A DNA stretch of 64,000 bases, taken from positions 223,010 to 287,009 of the forward strand of contig SADC01000856.1 in the NCBI GenBank assembly GCA_004194705.1, written 5' to 3'. Position numbers and translations under genes: made by a program. Under the pieces are notes generated by a model. The model was not told the origin of the DNA, made no database searches, and worked only from the letters and a program-made list of their open reading frames with translations. Source of the stretch: Ditylenchus dipsaci (Eukaryota > Nematoda > Chromadorea > Rhabditida > Anguinidae). This document shows positions 10,601 to 19,971 of this stretch, in pieces. The stretch's first letter is position 1. Each line of letters begins with the position of its first letter.

Positions 10601-12480
10601 ACCTTGAGTTTAGTAAACTCAAGGTCGTTTTTCTCATTTTTTTGTAGGAAAAAATGGGTCTGAATTTTTTCCCTATCCTTCAAAGACAAGATTTGCGTTG
10701 AACAAAACGTACTTTTCAGAATTCGATATATTTTTTTGAGATGAGATATAGTCATTTTAGGCTGAAAATTAACTTGAGTTTACCTTGACTCAAGGTTATT
10801 TTCGGCCTAAAAATGGCTATACCTTAAAATAGCTATGGCCTAAAAATGGCTATAACATAGGGATCTATGTCTTGCAAACAAGTACCATTTTTTCCAAGTA
10901 AGTTTCTTAATTTTCTGAAAAAATAGAAAAACCTTGTAAATGTTGATACTGCATTTTTCGTACATTGGATTTGAGTATCTGTGTAATAATGTCCTGCTCT
11001 ACTTGTATTTTGCTCATCAAATTTGTTGAGTATAACCCTTAAAAATATTCAGTTTATTTCATGTGGGTTTACTAGACTCATGATCCAACGGCACGGTTTT
11101 ATAACCCAGTAAGTTAGCTGGATTTTAAGTTAGCAGTTGGTGGTCCAACTCTACCTTGAAGAACCATTAGTCCACTGCTAATTCAAAAAAAATCTGTCTG
11201 GATTTTTTAACCTGGGTGCTAACAAAACAAGGCCTAGAATTTAATTTTAGGTTTAGTTTTGTTAAGTATAAAAAATATACAGGGTGCGGCAAATATTTCG
11301 AACTATTCCAAACGGTCATAAATTTTTATCTTCGAATTAATTGGCGAGATTTTTTTTATCAGAAAAGGAGACTCTAGGAATTCGTTTGATACTAAACATG
11401 TCTTATAACACTTTGATCAACGACACAAAAACTTTCTACAAGGTAGTTTCCAAAGTAGGTTGTCAACTGTGGTACAGACTGTGACTGGAAAAAGCAATTC
11501 TGGTTTATTTTTCTTCTCTATCAAAATCCAGACCTGCCGAGAATGCAAGGGAGCTTCTCGATACTAATGACGTCTGAACAGAACCTAAACTTCTGGTGAT
11601 TGACGTCACCAAAGAGATTAAAGCAGCTTTCGTTCGAGAAAATTATCCTGTTCATTTTCTCATTGTCTTTTTTAACAATTCAATTTTTAACAATGCAGCA
11701 AAATATCAAATTTTCAACAAAAAGCTACAAATGACATGAACTCAAACAATTCCCACAGTCTCGTCTTTCTAATAAGATAAAAATCTTGACGAATAATTTA
11801 AAAAAATTGTGTTCGTTTCAAAGTCTCTCTTTGTTCTAGCCAAGATTGTTATAGACAAAAATCCTTATTATCCAGAACTGCTACATCTCTAATTTTTTGT
11901 GGTATTTAAATGTTCACTTGCTATAAAAAATGTTCTGATTATCACTGTTACTTAGATAGTCAGTTAAATCGACTACAAGAAAATAAGAGAATTTACCTTT
12001 TTGCCATGTGGATTTTGGCTATAACAATTTTGGCTAGAGAGAGACGTTTCAAATAGTTCAAAATATTCTCTGCACCCTGTACTTTTTTAATAAAATAGGG
12101 TAGAGAAGCACGAAAAACTAGTTATTTTTGGTTCTCGACATGTCTGAATAAAAAAGGTGATTCTATTATTGGAAGAAAGAAAAAAAAGTATATATTTTTA
12201 CCTTTTTTCCTTGATATGTAGTCGGTTTAATCAAAATACAGTAAGTTGCCTTGTCTCTGATATAATCTCCATATTTTACTTCTGTTATTTCCGCTGACTG
12301 ATCTAGCTTTTGCTGAACTTTGCTAGTTTGAAAATGTGAATAAAATTGTGTCTTCGCCATGCATTGTTTAACCAGTTGACCAACTACAGATCCTTGCGGC
12401 AAATTTATTTTGAAAGTTCTCTGGGAAAATCGATTGTTTTCGTTTGAAACCATCAAAACTGCGACGACGTTTGCTGACAT
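1297..12480 (-). CDS. Gene A: paralogue of gene B, degenerate and running off the left edge
   Basis: Exons recognised by homology to gene B and by splice sites: 12202-12480, 10205-10421, 9835-9992, about 8269-9070, 5994-6130, 5145-5944 and 1297-1628. The order matches B: beta-grasp-like N-terminus, SNTX-like domain, thioredoxin-like end, zinc ribbon, GTPase, YCMDNEAF block. The Ser-rich linker of B was not found. Exons matching B11 and B12 are not in the window and may lie to the left. The SNTX and GTPase exons carry more breaks than in B, and several need more than one repair, so A looks more likely to be a true pseudogene. A pogo transposon sits directly upstream of its start. Neighbouring gene B is on the same strand, consistent with tandem duplication. 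Confidence 0.75.
1816..2511. mobile_element. pogo/Tigger-type non-autonomous element
   Basis: Ends CAGTCAAAACTCGATTTAAC and its inverted partner TAAATCGAGTTTCAACTG, both flanked by TA (1814-1815, 2512-2513). Copies of the motif ACTCGATTTAACGAAA repeat near both ends. It lies in a gene A intron. A 79-codon minus-strand open frame inside may be transposase remnant but is not recognised. Confidence 0.75.
2634..3057. repeat. Near-perfect foldback element
   Basis: Arms AGCCGCTTTC...GAAAGCGGCT fold about a centre near 2845, where GAGTCTGACAC motifs repeat. Flanks TTTAA and TTAA suggest a TTAA-type target, not proven. A related end occurs at 63365-63402. Confidence 0.65.
3261..3615. mobile_element. 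mariner-type MITE
   Basis: Ends CAGGGTTGGCAAAAATTCGT and ACGAATTTGGTAAACCCTG. The right flank is TA and the left flank CA, a decayed TA duplication. Internal sequence GACACTCTAGG resembles the element at 11280-12079. Confidence 0.6.
3728..3812. repeat. Mini-hairpin with GC-rich stem
   Basis: AGCCCCTTGCGCC pairs with GGCGCAAGGGGCT. It is one of three related mini-hairpins, with 33969-34074 and 49812-49905, which share GTGCGCATCTCTAA at one end. Confidence 0.55.
4278..4700. repeat. CCG/CGG triplet-rich island
   Basis: Two blocks (4278-4346 and 4508-4700) of CCG, CAC-CGC and GGC triplets in an otherwise AT-rich window. Open frames here are artefacts of triplet periodicity. The second block is self-complementary (GCCGCCGGC pairs with itself), so a hairpin is likely. 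Confidence 0.75.
5145..5944 (-). pseudogene. Gene A exon: zinc ribbon and P-loop GTPase, frame-broken
   Basis: Reads PCPNLSNSGTCSKDDCIW and ACDECEQSIEICSANNFCYC (zinc ribbon), then GETGVGKSTWINT, ICVIPSRFAITNKEME, FVDTPGTGDTAGS, QYCIGELLTHL and CFTNTSGN before donor CCAG|GTATCG. All G motifs are recognisable, but they lie in different frames: breaks occur near 5730, 5656, 5437 and 5415, and those checked need one added base each. The left acceptor was chosen between two candidates near 5944-5957. Confidence 0.75.
5994..6130 (-). CDS. Gene A exon: end of thioredoxin-like module
   Basis: Acceptor ATATTTTCAG, donor GTAACT. Reads SLGVDVQKTRIEKYNKGM, then SDYLQDERRKKSICLVKA. It is homologous in length and sequence to gene B exon 8 and has no internal stop. 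Confidence 0.7.
6295..6460. repeat. Degenerate tandem repeat of about 27 bp (GCCCCCTAATTGCTGAAAAAT)
   Basis: Repeated units of the form GCCCCCTAATT...CTGAAAAAT, about six copies. A related short array is at 51677-51740. Confidence 0.6.
6509..6862. repeat. Foldback element
   Basis: Arms containing GGTCAGAATCCACTCCGGAA and TTCCGGAGTGGGATTCTGAC fold about 6685. It lies in a gene A intron. Confidence 0.65.
7101..7180 (+). repeat. tRNA-like SINE head
   Basis: Has an A-box-like TGGCGCAGTGGATAAGCG and a B-box-like GGCTCGATCCC about 35 bp apart, as in a tRNA-derived SINE. The acceptor arms do not pair convincingly, so I do not call a tRNA gene. A related module is at 19482-19556. Confidence 0.5.
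7615..8000. repeat. Foldback element
   Basis: Arms with CTACGTATTGGTAT and ATACCAATACGTAG; the inner arms GGCCTCTACCTGCT and AGCAGGTAGAGGCC fold about 7805. Confidence 0.65.
8269..9070 (-). pseudogene. Gene A exon: end of SNTX core and central modules, degenerate
   Basis: Contains recognisable pieces in several frames: STTEVHLFADPVYEF, IYEQLPIIASNINDG, LPVDLASKSIQLPSL, ILYGRSGA, and LLFANEGNKWSDDN with CIFVDLEHRK, in the same order as gene B exon 6/7. Frame changes near 8990 and again between 8500 and 8660, where stops interrupt the alignment, cannot all be cured by one base. The 3' border reads AAAAG|GCAAGT, a GC donor. The 5' boundary is approximate. Confidence 0.65.
9283..9434. mobile_element. 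hAT-type MITE
   Basis: Ends CAGAGGCGTAGCCAAA and TTGGCTACGCCCATG, with flanks CATGAGGC (9275-9282) and CATGGGGC (9435-9442), an 8-bp duplication with one mismatch. The TIR and length fit hAT non-autonomous elements. It is inserted into a CCGTATT-like element that begins near 9252. Confidence 0.65.
9640..9713. repeat. Solo end of a pogo-type element
   Basis: GAGAGTCTACTG followed by TA at the right, with subterminal GGCGGGAACGAACTT. The same subterminal motif occurs in the elements at 15180-15240 and 58862-58920. No left partner was found. Confidence 0.45.
9835..9992 (-). CDS. Gene A exon: SNTX-like domain core
   Basis: Acceptor AATTTTAG, donor GTATTT. Reads GDLREFTTPQHKKLLPS and ATHVVTAVEYSALVVFEI, then FDEHEINGANILQ. 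It is the counterpart of the C-terminal half of gene B exon 5; the N-terminal half of that exon was not found and may be lost or lie in another exon. Confidence 0.65.
10205..10421 (-). CDS. Gene A exon: start of SNTX-like domain
   Basis: Acceptor ACATTCAG, donor CAACAG|GTGAAA. Open throughout: QEYDVINRKAFGNQ, SIGCLYDVNTDCF, then KFEFLMSPSLSDKLNLLEV. The G-C-L-Y-D opening corresponds to GYLYDA of gene B exon 4, with no internal stop here. A short open stretch at 10937-11035 (MSKIQVEQDIITQILK) might be a linker exon upstream, but this is weak. Confidence 0.7.
10558..10812. repeat. AAGGTCAA/TTGACCTT-type foldback remnant
   Basis: AACTCAAGGTAAACC repeats and the internal GGGTCTGAATTTTTTCCCTA match the larger palindrome at 19008-19478. 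Confidence 0.5.
11280..12079. mobile_element. mariner-type non-autonomous element
   Basis: Ends CAGGGTGCGGCAAATATTTC and TTCTCTGCACCCTG, flanked by TA on both sides (11278-11279, 12080-12081). Subterminal GAACTATT and AATAGTTC are also inverted. The 800-bp interior has no transposase frame. It lies in the first intron of gene A. Confidence 0.75.
12202..12480 (-). CDS. Gene A exon 1: N-terminal beta-grasp-like domain
   Basis: ATG at 12478-12480; 93 codons, phase 0, donor AAAAAG|GTAAAAAT. Reads MSANVVAVLMVSN, then QRTFKINLPQGSVVGQLV and DKATYCILIKPTTYQGKK. It is homologous to exon 1 of gene B over its full length with matching ends, and is intact here. Its 5' side is only 41 bp from the end of the pogo element at 12522. 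Confidence 0.7.
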
Positions 12481-12521
12481 TGCTCTTAATGTAAGTTTGT
12501 TAAAAACATTGTTATGTTATA

Positions 12522-14837
12522 CAGTCTACTCTCGATATAGTGCACTCTCGATATAGTGTAACTCTCGATACAGTGTATATTTTTTACGATTTGGTTTGTT
12601 AATTTAAAAACATACGCGACCATTTCTTCGATATAGTGCACTCTCGATACAGTGTAACTCTCGATATAGTGCACATTTTTTGCGGTCCCGACAAAAGAAA
12701 CGACTCTTGATATAGTGTATATTGTGTAATTTCATTCAAATTTCTGTTTTTAAAATGTAAATTTAACTGGTTTTTGAAGATTGAACAATGATTACACCAA
12801 AGAAGCGATGAGTCATCACTCTGGATGATAAGAAATCAATCATTGATGCTTCCAAGAATGAAAACAACAAGACAAATTTGGCAGCTCGGTTCAAGATGCC
12901 GTTGACCACAGTCTGCCGAATTCTAAAAGAAAAAGAATCGGTAATTGAAGCATTTGAAAGCGGAAGCCAAGCAAAAAGAATCCGTCTGAAAACCGGCAAG
13001 CATGAGCAGATCGAGGAGGCAGTCGTTACTTGGCTTAAGCAGATCCGAAGTCAAAACATTCCAATCAGTGGTGATTTATTAAAGGTCAGCGATTTTATTG
13101 TAAGCTATCAGCGCTTTATCGTAGAATCATAATTATGTTCTAGGAAAAAGCTCTTGTCATTGCAAATCAACTTCAAATCAACGACTTCAAAGCAAGTGAG
13201 GGTTGCTGACTAACTTCAAGCAGCGTCATGGAATACGATTCAAGGGAGAGCAGGGTGAAGCAGGAGCAGTCGATGTTTGTTCTCTTCGATCGTGGCAGCA
13301 ACAGGTATTGCAAGACTCGTTGGCAAGCTTTCAAGCTGATGACATATTCAATGCTGATGAAACAGGTCTTTTTTGGCAACTGCTTCCAAACAAAACGATG
13401 ACTATGAAGGGTTCGTACCTTTTTTCGTAGTCGTTTTGTTTTATGCATTTTCATGGTTCCAGATGATCAGTGCACTGGTGGTAAAAAAAGCAAAGAGAGA
13501 ATAACAGTCTTGGTGTGCACTAACATGTCCGGAACAGAGAAACTCCCTCTGCTAGTTATCGAGAGATCGGCAAAGCCTAGATGCTTCAAAAACAAAAATA
13601 TTCCAGTAGACTATGAGGCGAATAGAAAGGCGTGGATGACAGGTGACTTGACCAGTTTCAAATGAATCGGTTCATGTATTATTGTAGGGGCAATATTCGA
13701 GGCATATCTAGCGAAGTGGGACAAAAGGCTAAAAAATGAACGAAGGAAGGTGCTTCTTTATCTAGACAACTGCAGTGCTCATCCCACCAAATTAAAGCTC
13801 AACAATATTACAATAAAGTTTTTTCCGCCGAATACCACAGCAGTCTCTCAGGTTTGCTTGTTTAGTAGAACAACCAGATTATGAATTACAACTTACAGCC
13901 AATGGACCAAGGCATCATCCAAAATCTGAAAATCCATTATCGAAAGCTACTTCTCCGACACCGAATTGCTCAAATAGAAGGTGCGATGAACTATAAAATG
14001 GAACTCCTAGATCATCTGCTTCGCCGAGGTTGGATCAGGTGACCAAGAAACGATCAAAAATTGCTTTCGCCACGCAAATTTCATACTCAAGGTAAACTAC
14101 AGAATACAGGTTGATTATTTTAGGCGGCATGTTTTTAGGATTCGTTGAACGAAGAAGAAGGCATTGGCGAAGTCGGATCTGAATCTGATGAAGCCTTTGA
14201 TGGACTGCTAAATGCTTGGGATGATTTGCAAAATCTGGGAGGGATTGACACTGATGCTGCTATGCAAGATTTTATCAACATCGACGATTTGGTGATAACA
14301 AGTAGGTTTCTTGAATTTTCTGTCGCCTCTATACTTATTTGCAGCTGGTGCTTTATCGCTGGCCGAAATTGTTGCAGATGTCTTAAGAACCGAAGAAGAA
14401 TCTAGTGAAGGGAGCGATAACGAGGCAACGGAAGTCGAAGCTTTGGAAGTGGAAAAACCAATCAGCCGACTGGAAGCTCAGAGTGCATTTGCCATGGCTC
14501 GTCACTATGTAGAACGGAATTGCGATGATCCTGCAGTTCTCAGTCTTACCGATGCCCTGGATGAATACTTTTACGAAGAAAGGCGAAAAAAACAGATGCA
14601 GACAAAAATAACCAGTTACTTCTCGTCTAACCGTTAATTATTTCTCACATGGTGCCAATATTATTGTTTGTTGAATAAAATATGTTTTGATTGGGGTTTC
14701 AGGTCACTACGGCGAAAACTCTCGATATAGTGTATAACATTGGCTGTATTGTCTGGAAACCTTCGATATAGTGTAACTCTCGATATAGTGTATATTTGTT
14801 CAGTCCCCGTGCACTACACTGTATCGAGAGTGGACTG
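12522..14837 (+). mobile_element. pogo/Tigger-family DNA transposon, near complete
   Basis: A 2316-bp element with TIRs CAGTCTACTCTCGATATAGT and TGTATCGAGAGTGGACTG and TA at both flanks (12520-12521, 14838-14839). Three or more copies of CTCGATATAGTG follow each end, probable transposase-binding repeats. It encodes a plus-strand transposase in seven exons (separate entry). The left end is 41 bp upstream of the gene A start codon; the right end abuts the next MITE and shares its TA. A fragment of the right end recurs in the duplicated segment at 59238-59308. Confidence 0.9.
12788..14637 (+). pseudogene. pogo/Tigger transposase (DDE superfamily), seven exons, frame-broken
   Basis: Exons about 12788-13084, 13144-13410, 13463-13642, 13688-13851, 13899-14091, 14139-14301 and 14345-14637, with introns of 44-59 bp. 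N-terminal CENP-B-like helix-turn-helix (NLAARFKMPLTTVCRILKEK), second DNA-binding helix region with FKQRHGIRFKGEQGEAGA, catalytic DDE blocks ADETGLFW (first Asp), LYLDNCSAHP (second) and PMDQGIIQNLK (third). It continues through NCFRHANF and an acidic tail to ITSYFSSNR and stop. Lesions: TGA at 12809-12811, a missing base near 13206 (EG|LTNFKQ), and two near 14040. The structure is complete otherwise, so it was mobile recently. Confidence 0.85.
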
Positions 14838-14839
14838 TA

Positions 14840-15496
14840 CAGTCGACTCGCTCCATAGTGTACACCCGCCATAGTGCACACCCGGTTCTGATTTGGAAGG
14901 CCACCTTATAAATTTATAGTAACGGACCCCGCCATAGTGCACACCCTCCATAGTACACCTCCCGCCATAGTGCACACCTGGGCTGGAACGAATCCAATAA
15001 ACACCTCTCTCTATAGTGCACACTTCATATATTTTTACGTAAATGTTCGGCAAAATTATTGTCATTCACAAAAACGATCTGCAAAATTAGAATCCTTGCG
15101 ATATTTAAGACTGGTAAGACTGATATTTAAGATGACCAAAGACAACTGGCAATAGCTTTTAAAAATGAGGGTAAAAAAAGTGTCAGACCTAGGTGGGAAC
15201 GAACTTGAGGACGGTGAAGTTAAATCGAGGGCTGACTGTATACAGCTGGTTTGATAACTATTCTCTAACATGACTATTTATTTAGCTGATCTTTTCAAGG
15301 CTTGGCTCAAAGAGTGGGACCGAAAACTACTAATACAGGATTATCGCAAAGTGCCTTATAGCAGCTATAGTGCACACATGGCGGTGTTCAAGCAGAATAG
15401 CTCTCTCCATAGTGCACATCCACCATAGTGCACCCTCCGCCATAGTGCACACCTGGGGCCGGTCCTTTGGGTGTGCACTATGGAGGGAGTCGACTG
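14840..15496. mobile_element. pogo-type MITE with GTGCACTATGG subterminal repeats
   Basis: Ends CAGTCGACTCGCTCCATAGT and CACTATGGAGGGAGTCGACT G, with TA flanks. GTGCACTATGGNGGG or its complement occurs about eight times within 150 bp of the ends. An inverted second copy is at 58593-59235. Confidence 0.8.
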
Positions 15497-16013
15497 TATG
15501 TAAAATTCTTTGTTCTTAAAATAGATGAAATAACATTGATGTCACCGACAATAAAATTTTCACACGCTTGAATGCGCGCGGGAAACTTTATTATTCCAAA
15601 ATTTTCGATTTTTTGGTTTTCATGAAGTTTTAAATTCCTGGCATAGATCTCTTTAAGAAGAAGTCAAAACCGAAGATGGCAAGATTGCCGTATTCTAAAA
15701 ATGTTGGGGTGTACACTTGTCGAAATATTTGGCGCGTCTAGTCAATTCAAACGTCGAAAGTTAAGCATCTTTGAATTTCGACGTAAAATGTCGAATTCGA
15801 CGGGTCGAGTTAACAAACTTATTCAGGGCAGCTTAACACTTGAAAATCAGTTTGTGCTAATGGGGGCATTTAGTTAAGAATTTTGTGGTGAGCAAGATAG
15901 ACGCAGAATGATTTGAAAAAAATGTGTGTTTTTTTAGAGATTCATTGATGGGCACACTCAATTTTGAGTTGTTTTAGTTATTGATAGTAACTTTTTCATT
16001 GAAAAACAATTTA

Positions 16014-16275
16014 CCGTATTTTCTCTATTAAACGCCCCGGGGCGTTTATTTTTCAACCCTTAAAAAATCGAAAAAAATTATTTCGATTTTGAGATTTTTG
16101 GGTGCTCAACCAAAATCTGAAAAGTGGAATTAGGTAAAATCGTGCTAATTAAGAAAACGCAAAAAACAGATTTGCAAAATTATTTTTTTGGACTGAGATA
16201 TAGGTCACTGAAGGGGGGCGTTTATTAGAGAGGGGGCGTTTATTGAAGAGGGGGCGTTTAATAGAGAAAATACGG
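16014..16275. mobile_element. CCGTATT-family MITE (AAACGCCCC variant)
   Basis: Ends CCGTATTTTCTCTATTAAAC and its complement, TA flanks, about 262 bp. The interior holds the family core TTTTGCGTTTTCTTA and TTGAGCACCC. A copy in inverted orientation is at 57837-58081. Confidence 0.8.
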
Positions 16276-16500
16276 TATGTAGCTAGAGTGTTCATCTGGT
16301 GCATCATTTGACAGGCTTTCAAAAGAACATAAGTTTAGTCGGGTATCAGGCCGTGAAAAATGCACAAAAATAGCATGTGTCGAAGATTCTATAAAATTCA
16401 AAATTCAGTTCTTTCTTATAAACATCAATAGAACATTGCCCAACGTTGCTTGAGCATGCCAGATCGCACGACCTAGTCGAGTTTCATTGAGCTGTAACAA

Positions 16501-16757
16501 CCGTATTTACTGTATTAAGTCCCCATGGGGAGTTATTTTTCAATCTCTAAAAAAAATTTGAAGTCGATTTTGATATTTTTGGGTGCTCAACCAAAATCTG
16601 AAAAGTGTAATCAGGTAAACTCGCGGCAACTAAGAAAACGCAAAAAAACAGATTTGCGAAATGTTCGCTCTAGGCTGAGATATAAGGTCCGCAGGGTGGA
16701 AACTTATTAGAGGGTTGAGAGTCATTAGAGGGTGGGGGATTAATACAGTAAATACGG
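16501..16757. mobile_element. CCGTATT-family MITE (AAGTCCCC variant)
   Basis: Ends CCGTATTTACTGTATTAAGT and TAATACAGTAAATACGG, with the same core as 16014-16275 but a different, still self-complementary end. Copies at 57361-57596 and, truncated, about 59310-59463. Confidence 0.75.
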
Positions 16758-17187
16758 TTTCTTGAATTTTAATTGGCGGCGAAGGCAATGCTCTTTTAAA
16801 GAATGTAAACCGTAAATTGTACAGTCGACTCTCAATATAAAGCCACCCCAAAAACTTCCTTCCTGCCTAATATCCGATTTTTTTCTTCTTCTTTTGAACT
16901 CTTTTTTCAATCATGGTTTATACGACTACTCTTTTAAATCGCAAGCATTCTACTATTAGGTAGTATACAAGAGTCAACCGTACTATATTTCTTCTAGTTA
17001 ATTCACCGGAGGTATGACTTTTATCAATCCAAAAGTAGGAAATTTTAAAGTGAAAGCAGCAAATGAGATAATTTTAATATTTTAATAAAATATCAGATTC
17101 ACCAAAGAAGTGCGATCAAAAATTTTTAACAAAAATCTTTATATTAAAAAAACACATGTACAATTTCAACCAATTTTTGATCATATA

Positions 17188-17430
17188 CCGTATTCACTCT
17201 AATAAACGGGCACCCCTTCGTTCAAAATCGTGTATTTAGTATTGAATTTTTCTCGTTTTTTTTTCAATTTTTATCATGCAAATTACAACTCATTTGGTAG
17301 CCAGTGAAATGAGCTACAAAATGAGAGGTGACTTACTAAAAAGAAGTCTTCAAAAATGAGTCAAAACGTAATGTTAAAAACACGTTTTTTGAATTAGGGT
17401 ATTTCCTGTTTTATCAATGTGAATACGTTA
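17188..17430. repeat. Degenerate CCGTATT-family element
   Basis: Begins TACCGTATTCACTCTAATAA; the interior GCTACAAAATGAGAGGTGAC recurs in the member at 44255-44478. The right end has decayed. Confidence 0.5.
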
Positions 17431-17546
17431 ATTTTTGATGTGTGAACGGCATAAAATCACCAAAAATAAAACTTTTTCTGCGTTTTTTTCTTTGGTAACT
17501 GACGATTACAGTCATCTTTTCTTGGATAAGTCGAAGAAGAAGATGA

Positions 17547-17727
17547 AGAAGACGCACCACGCAGATAATTTTTGTGAGATTCATTTTTATGACCTAAAAA
17601 GAAATTTTGCTTGGAAGTTTAATAAAATATTCAAAAAATTTACCATCATAGTTGCGTGAAGCTGAGTACTGTTGTTTGTCGTTGTATGTGTTCTCGGTGT
17701 ATTTAAACTAAATTTTTTGTTTAAGGA
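17547..17727. repeat. Duplicated segment, partner at 53701-53876
   Basis: The stretch from ACGCACCACGCAGATAATTT to the end of GTGTATTTAAACTAAATTTT is repeated in the same orientation at 53.7 kb with few differences. Confidence 0.75.
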
Positions 17728-18104
17728 CTTTTAAGGGGCACGCTTGTCTCATGGCTTGTCTCAGATGGGAATATTTTTGAAAACAGGTAGCAGGTCAATT
17801 TAAAAATATTTTCAAAATACAAATTGGAAAATACTTTTTTTCCGACTAAAACACTATTTTTCCGACTAATTGTATGTTCACATTTTTCTATGAGTTTTTG
17901 TCTTAATTTTTAAAATTTTAGCATTATCGTGCAGCCCAGGATCTCAGCTTTCTAACAAGCTATTAGTTAAAGTTAAGTTAAGTTGAAAGGTTTCATAAAT
18001 AAAAAGATTTAGGGGTTTGAAAAAAACACGGGTTTTTCCGTTTCAACCCCTAATCTATACATTTCAAAAATTTATCTATATTTTTTAGTTGAGTTTGATA
18101 GCTC

Positions 18105-18734
18105 GGTTCTTTTCACTTATCGTAACCCCCTTTATTTCAGTGTTCTATCCGTAAATAACACTGCGAAAATATTTTTTAGCAATAAAAACGATAAAATAAT
18201 TTCACTTTTGCCACATGTGACATATATGCAGTTAGAATTCCTTCACACGCTTCATTCTATGTTTTTCACTGCGTTACATCGAATGAATGCATTGTTTCAT
18301 TGTTATTATAGATGAAATTTCGTGACTTACAGCGGGGAGAAAAAGCGAGTGCCACATTTTTACAAGATCGAAGGCTTCTTCTTTCTAGCAAACAGTGCAA
18401 GAATAATCATTCGATGAAGCTTTACTTTGGTTCTCGGGTGTTCTGGAAATGTAATATCAAAAAGTGCAAGCAGAAAATCAATTTGCGCACAGACAATTGG
18501 TTCCAGGTGCGGAGGAATCGCATCAAGGACAAGAACCCTTTTGAAGAATTACTCAAGGACATTTCGCTTGTGTACCCACCAAACTTGCCTTTTGATATTC
18601 CTCGCTAGTATGTGTTATCATGTGAATGTATTGTCTCAGGATAAATTAAATTTGTTGCATAAAAAATCTTTTCGGAGTGTTATTTACGGATAGAACACTG
18701 AAATAAAGGGGGGTCCCGATAAGTGAAAAGAACC
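18105..18734 (+). mobile_element. Merlin/IS1595-like non-autonomous element
   Basis: About 60-bp TIRs: GGTTCTTTTCACTTATCG at the left and its complement at the right, each followed inward by GTGTTCTATCCGTAAATAAC or complement. It encloses an open frame (18312-18608) resembling the N-terminus of ISXO2/Merlin-type transposases. The target duplication is not clear because the flanks also belong to a larger palindrome (17810-18860). The right third recurs at 54780-54943. Confidence 0.6.
18312..18608 (+). CDS. Truncated Merlin-like transposase, zinc-finger N-terminus only
   Basis: Open frame of 98 residues starting MKFRDLQRGEKASATFLQDR. It contains C-x4-H (CKNNHSMKLYFG) then FWKCNIKKCKQKINLRTDNW, the CxxxH...WxC...C...R.GxWF pattern of the zinc-binding head of IS1595/Merlin transposases, with the helix FEELLKDIS beyond. 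The DDE catalytic domain is absent; a stop (CGC TAG) ends the frame 126 bp before the right end of the element. It could be a host-captured fragment, but its position inside TIRs favours a deletion derivative. Not broken internally. Confidence 0.55.
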   Translation: MKFRDLQRGEKASATFLQDRRLLLSSKQCKNNHSMKLYFGSRVFWKCNIKKCKQKINLRTDNWFQVRRNRIKDKNPFEELLKDISLVYPPNLPFDIPR

Positions 18735-18944
18735 AAGCTGATAGCTCTTTAAATAGCTCAGCTCCTGGGCTACACGATAATGCTAAATGTTTTGAAAAAT
18801 TAAGACAAAAACTCAAAGAAAATTTTTTTAAGAATAAAATTAGTTGAAAAAAAGAGTGTTTTGATTGATTAATTTGTTGAGTACCATTCCGGCTCTAACA
18901 CGTGTAAGTAATGAAAAAAAAACTTTCATTATCTTACGGTATAG

Positions 18945-19815
18945 GTGGCTTAGAGGAGGGGGAAAAGCCATTTAAATTTGAAAAAGTGACTGCGGTGCAG
19001 TGTTTTCAAAAGTCAAGGTCAAGTTCAAGGTCAAGGTCAAGGTAAAACTTGACTTTAAAACTTCAAGGTCGTTTTTCTCGATTTTTAGTAAGGAAAATGG
19101 GTCTGAATTTTTTTCCTATCCCTAAAGTCAAGATTTTGCGCTGAACAAAACGTACTTTTCAGAATAACGATATAATTTTTGCACGATGAGATACAGCCTA
19201 AAGTCAAGGTAAAATCATCTTGATTTTAGTGAAAGTCAAGGTCAAGGTAAAATCAAGGTGATTTTACCTTGACTTTAGGCTATATCTCATGGTGCAAAAA
19301 TTATATCGTTATTCTGAAAAGAACGTTTTGTTCAGCGCAAAATCTTGACTTTAGGGGATAGGAAAAAAATTCAGACCCATTTTCCTTACTAAAAATCGAG
19401 AAAAACGACCTTGAAGTTTTAAAGTCAAGTTTTACCTTGACCTTAACCTTGTACTTGACCTTGACTTTTGAAAACACTTCTGCGGTGGCGCAGTGCGTGA
19501 GCGTTTGTGTTCTTTGTCCCAAATTGGTGTTGAAGGTTCGATCCCACGTGGTGGCATGCTATTTATTTTGGCTTGTTTGACCAGTTCTAGGGGAAATTAG
19601 GGTCACTGATTCCGAATCTGGCGTCAAATAAACGAATTACTCCTAGAACTGGTCAAACAAGCAAAAAATAGTATGCCACCACGTGGGCTCTAACCTGCAC
19701 ACCATTTTGGGTCAAAAAACAGAAACGGCTACGCACTGCACCACCGAGTCCACTTTTCAAACCTAAATGGCTTTTCATTTGCAACGCAGCAATGGCCTTA
19801 CCCCTCCTCTAATGG
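18945..19815. repeat. Foldback made of inverted tRNA-like modules, split by a second palindrome
   Basis: The outer arms (GCTTAGAGGAGGGG and CCCCTCCTCTAA) contain tRNA-like modules in opposite orientations; the plus one at 19482-19556 has GGTGGCGCAGTG and GGTTCGATCCC. A second, almost perfect palindrome (19008-19478), with AAGGTCAA repeats at its ends, is inserted in the left arm. Confidence 0.6.
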
Positions 19816-19971
19816 TAAAGCAGTGATTGACTGTGACAGTCAATCGTCTGTTCGATTGCCATTGGATAAATAGTTTTTCTCGAATTTTACTTTACCATTT
19901 TAATTCTCGTTTGGATTTCACTGGTACTCGCCTTTTAAAATACTCTCATCGGTGACAAGCATGCTCCTTTA

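Larger units (their letters stand above)
14840..16757. repeat. Segmental duplication, copy 1 (inverted partner 57361-59235)
   Basis: This 1.9-kb block, holding three MITEs and the sequence between them, is repeated almost base for base in reverse orientation at 57361-59235, and the similarity runs some 70 bp further into the pogo end. By eye the identity is high, with only scattered substitutions and small indels. Confidence 0.85.
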
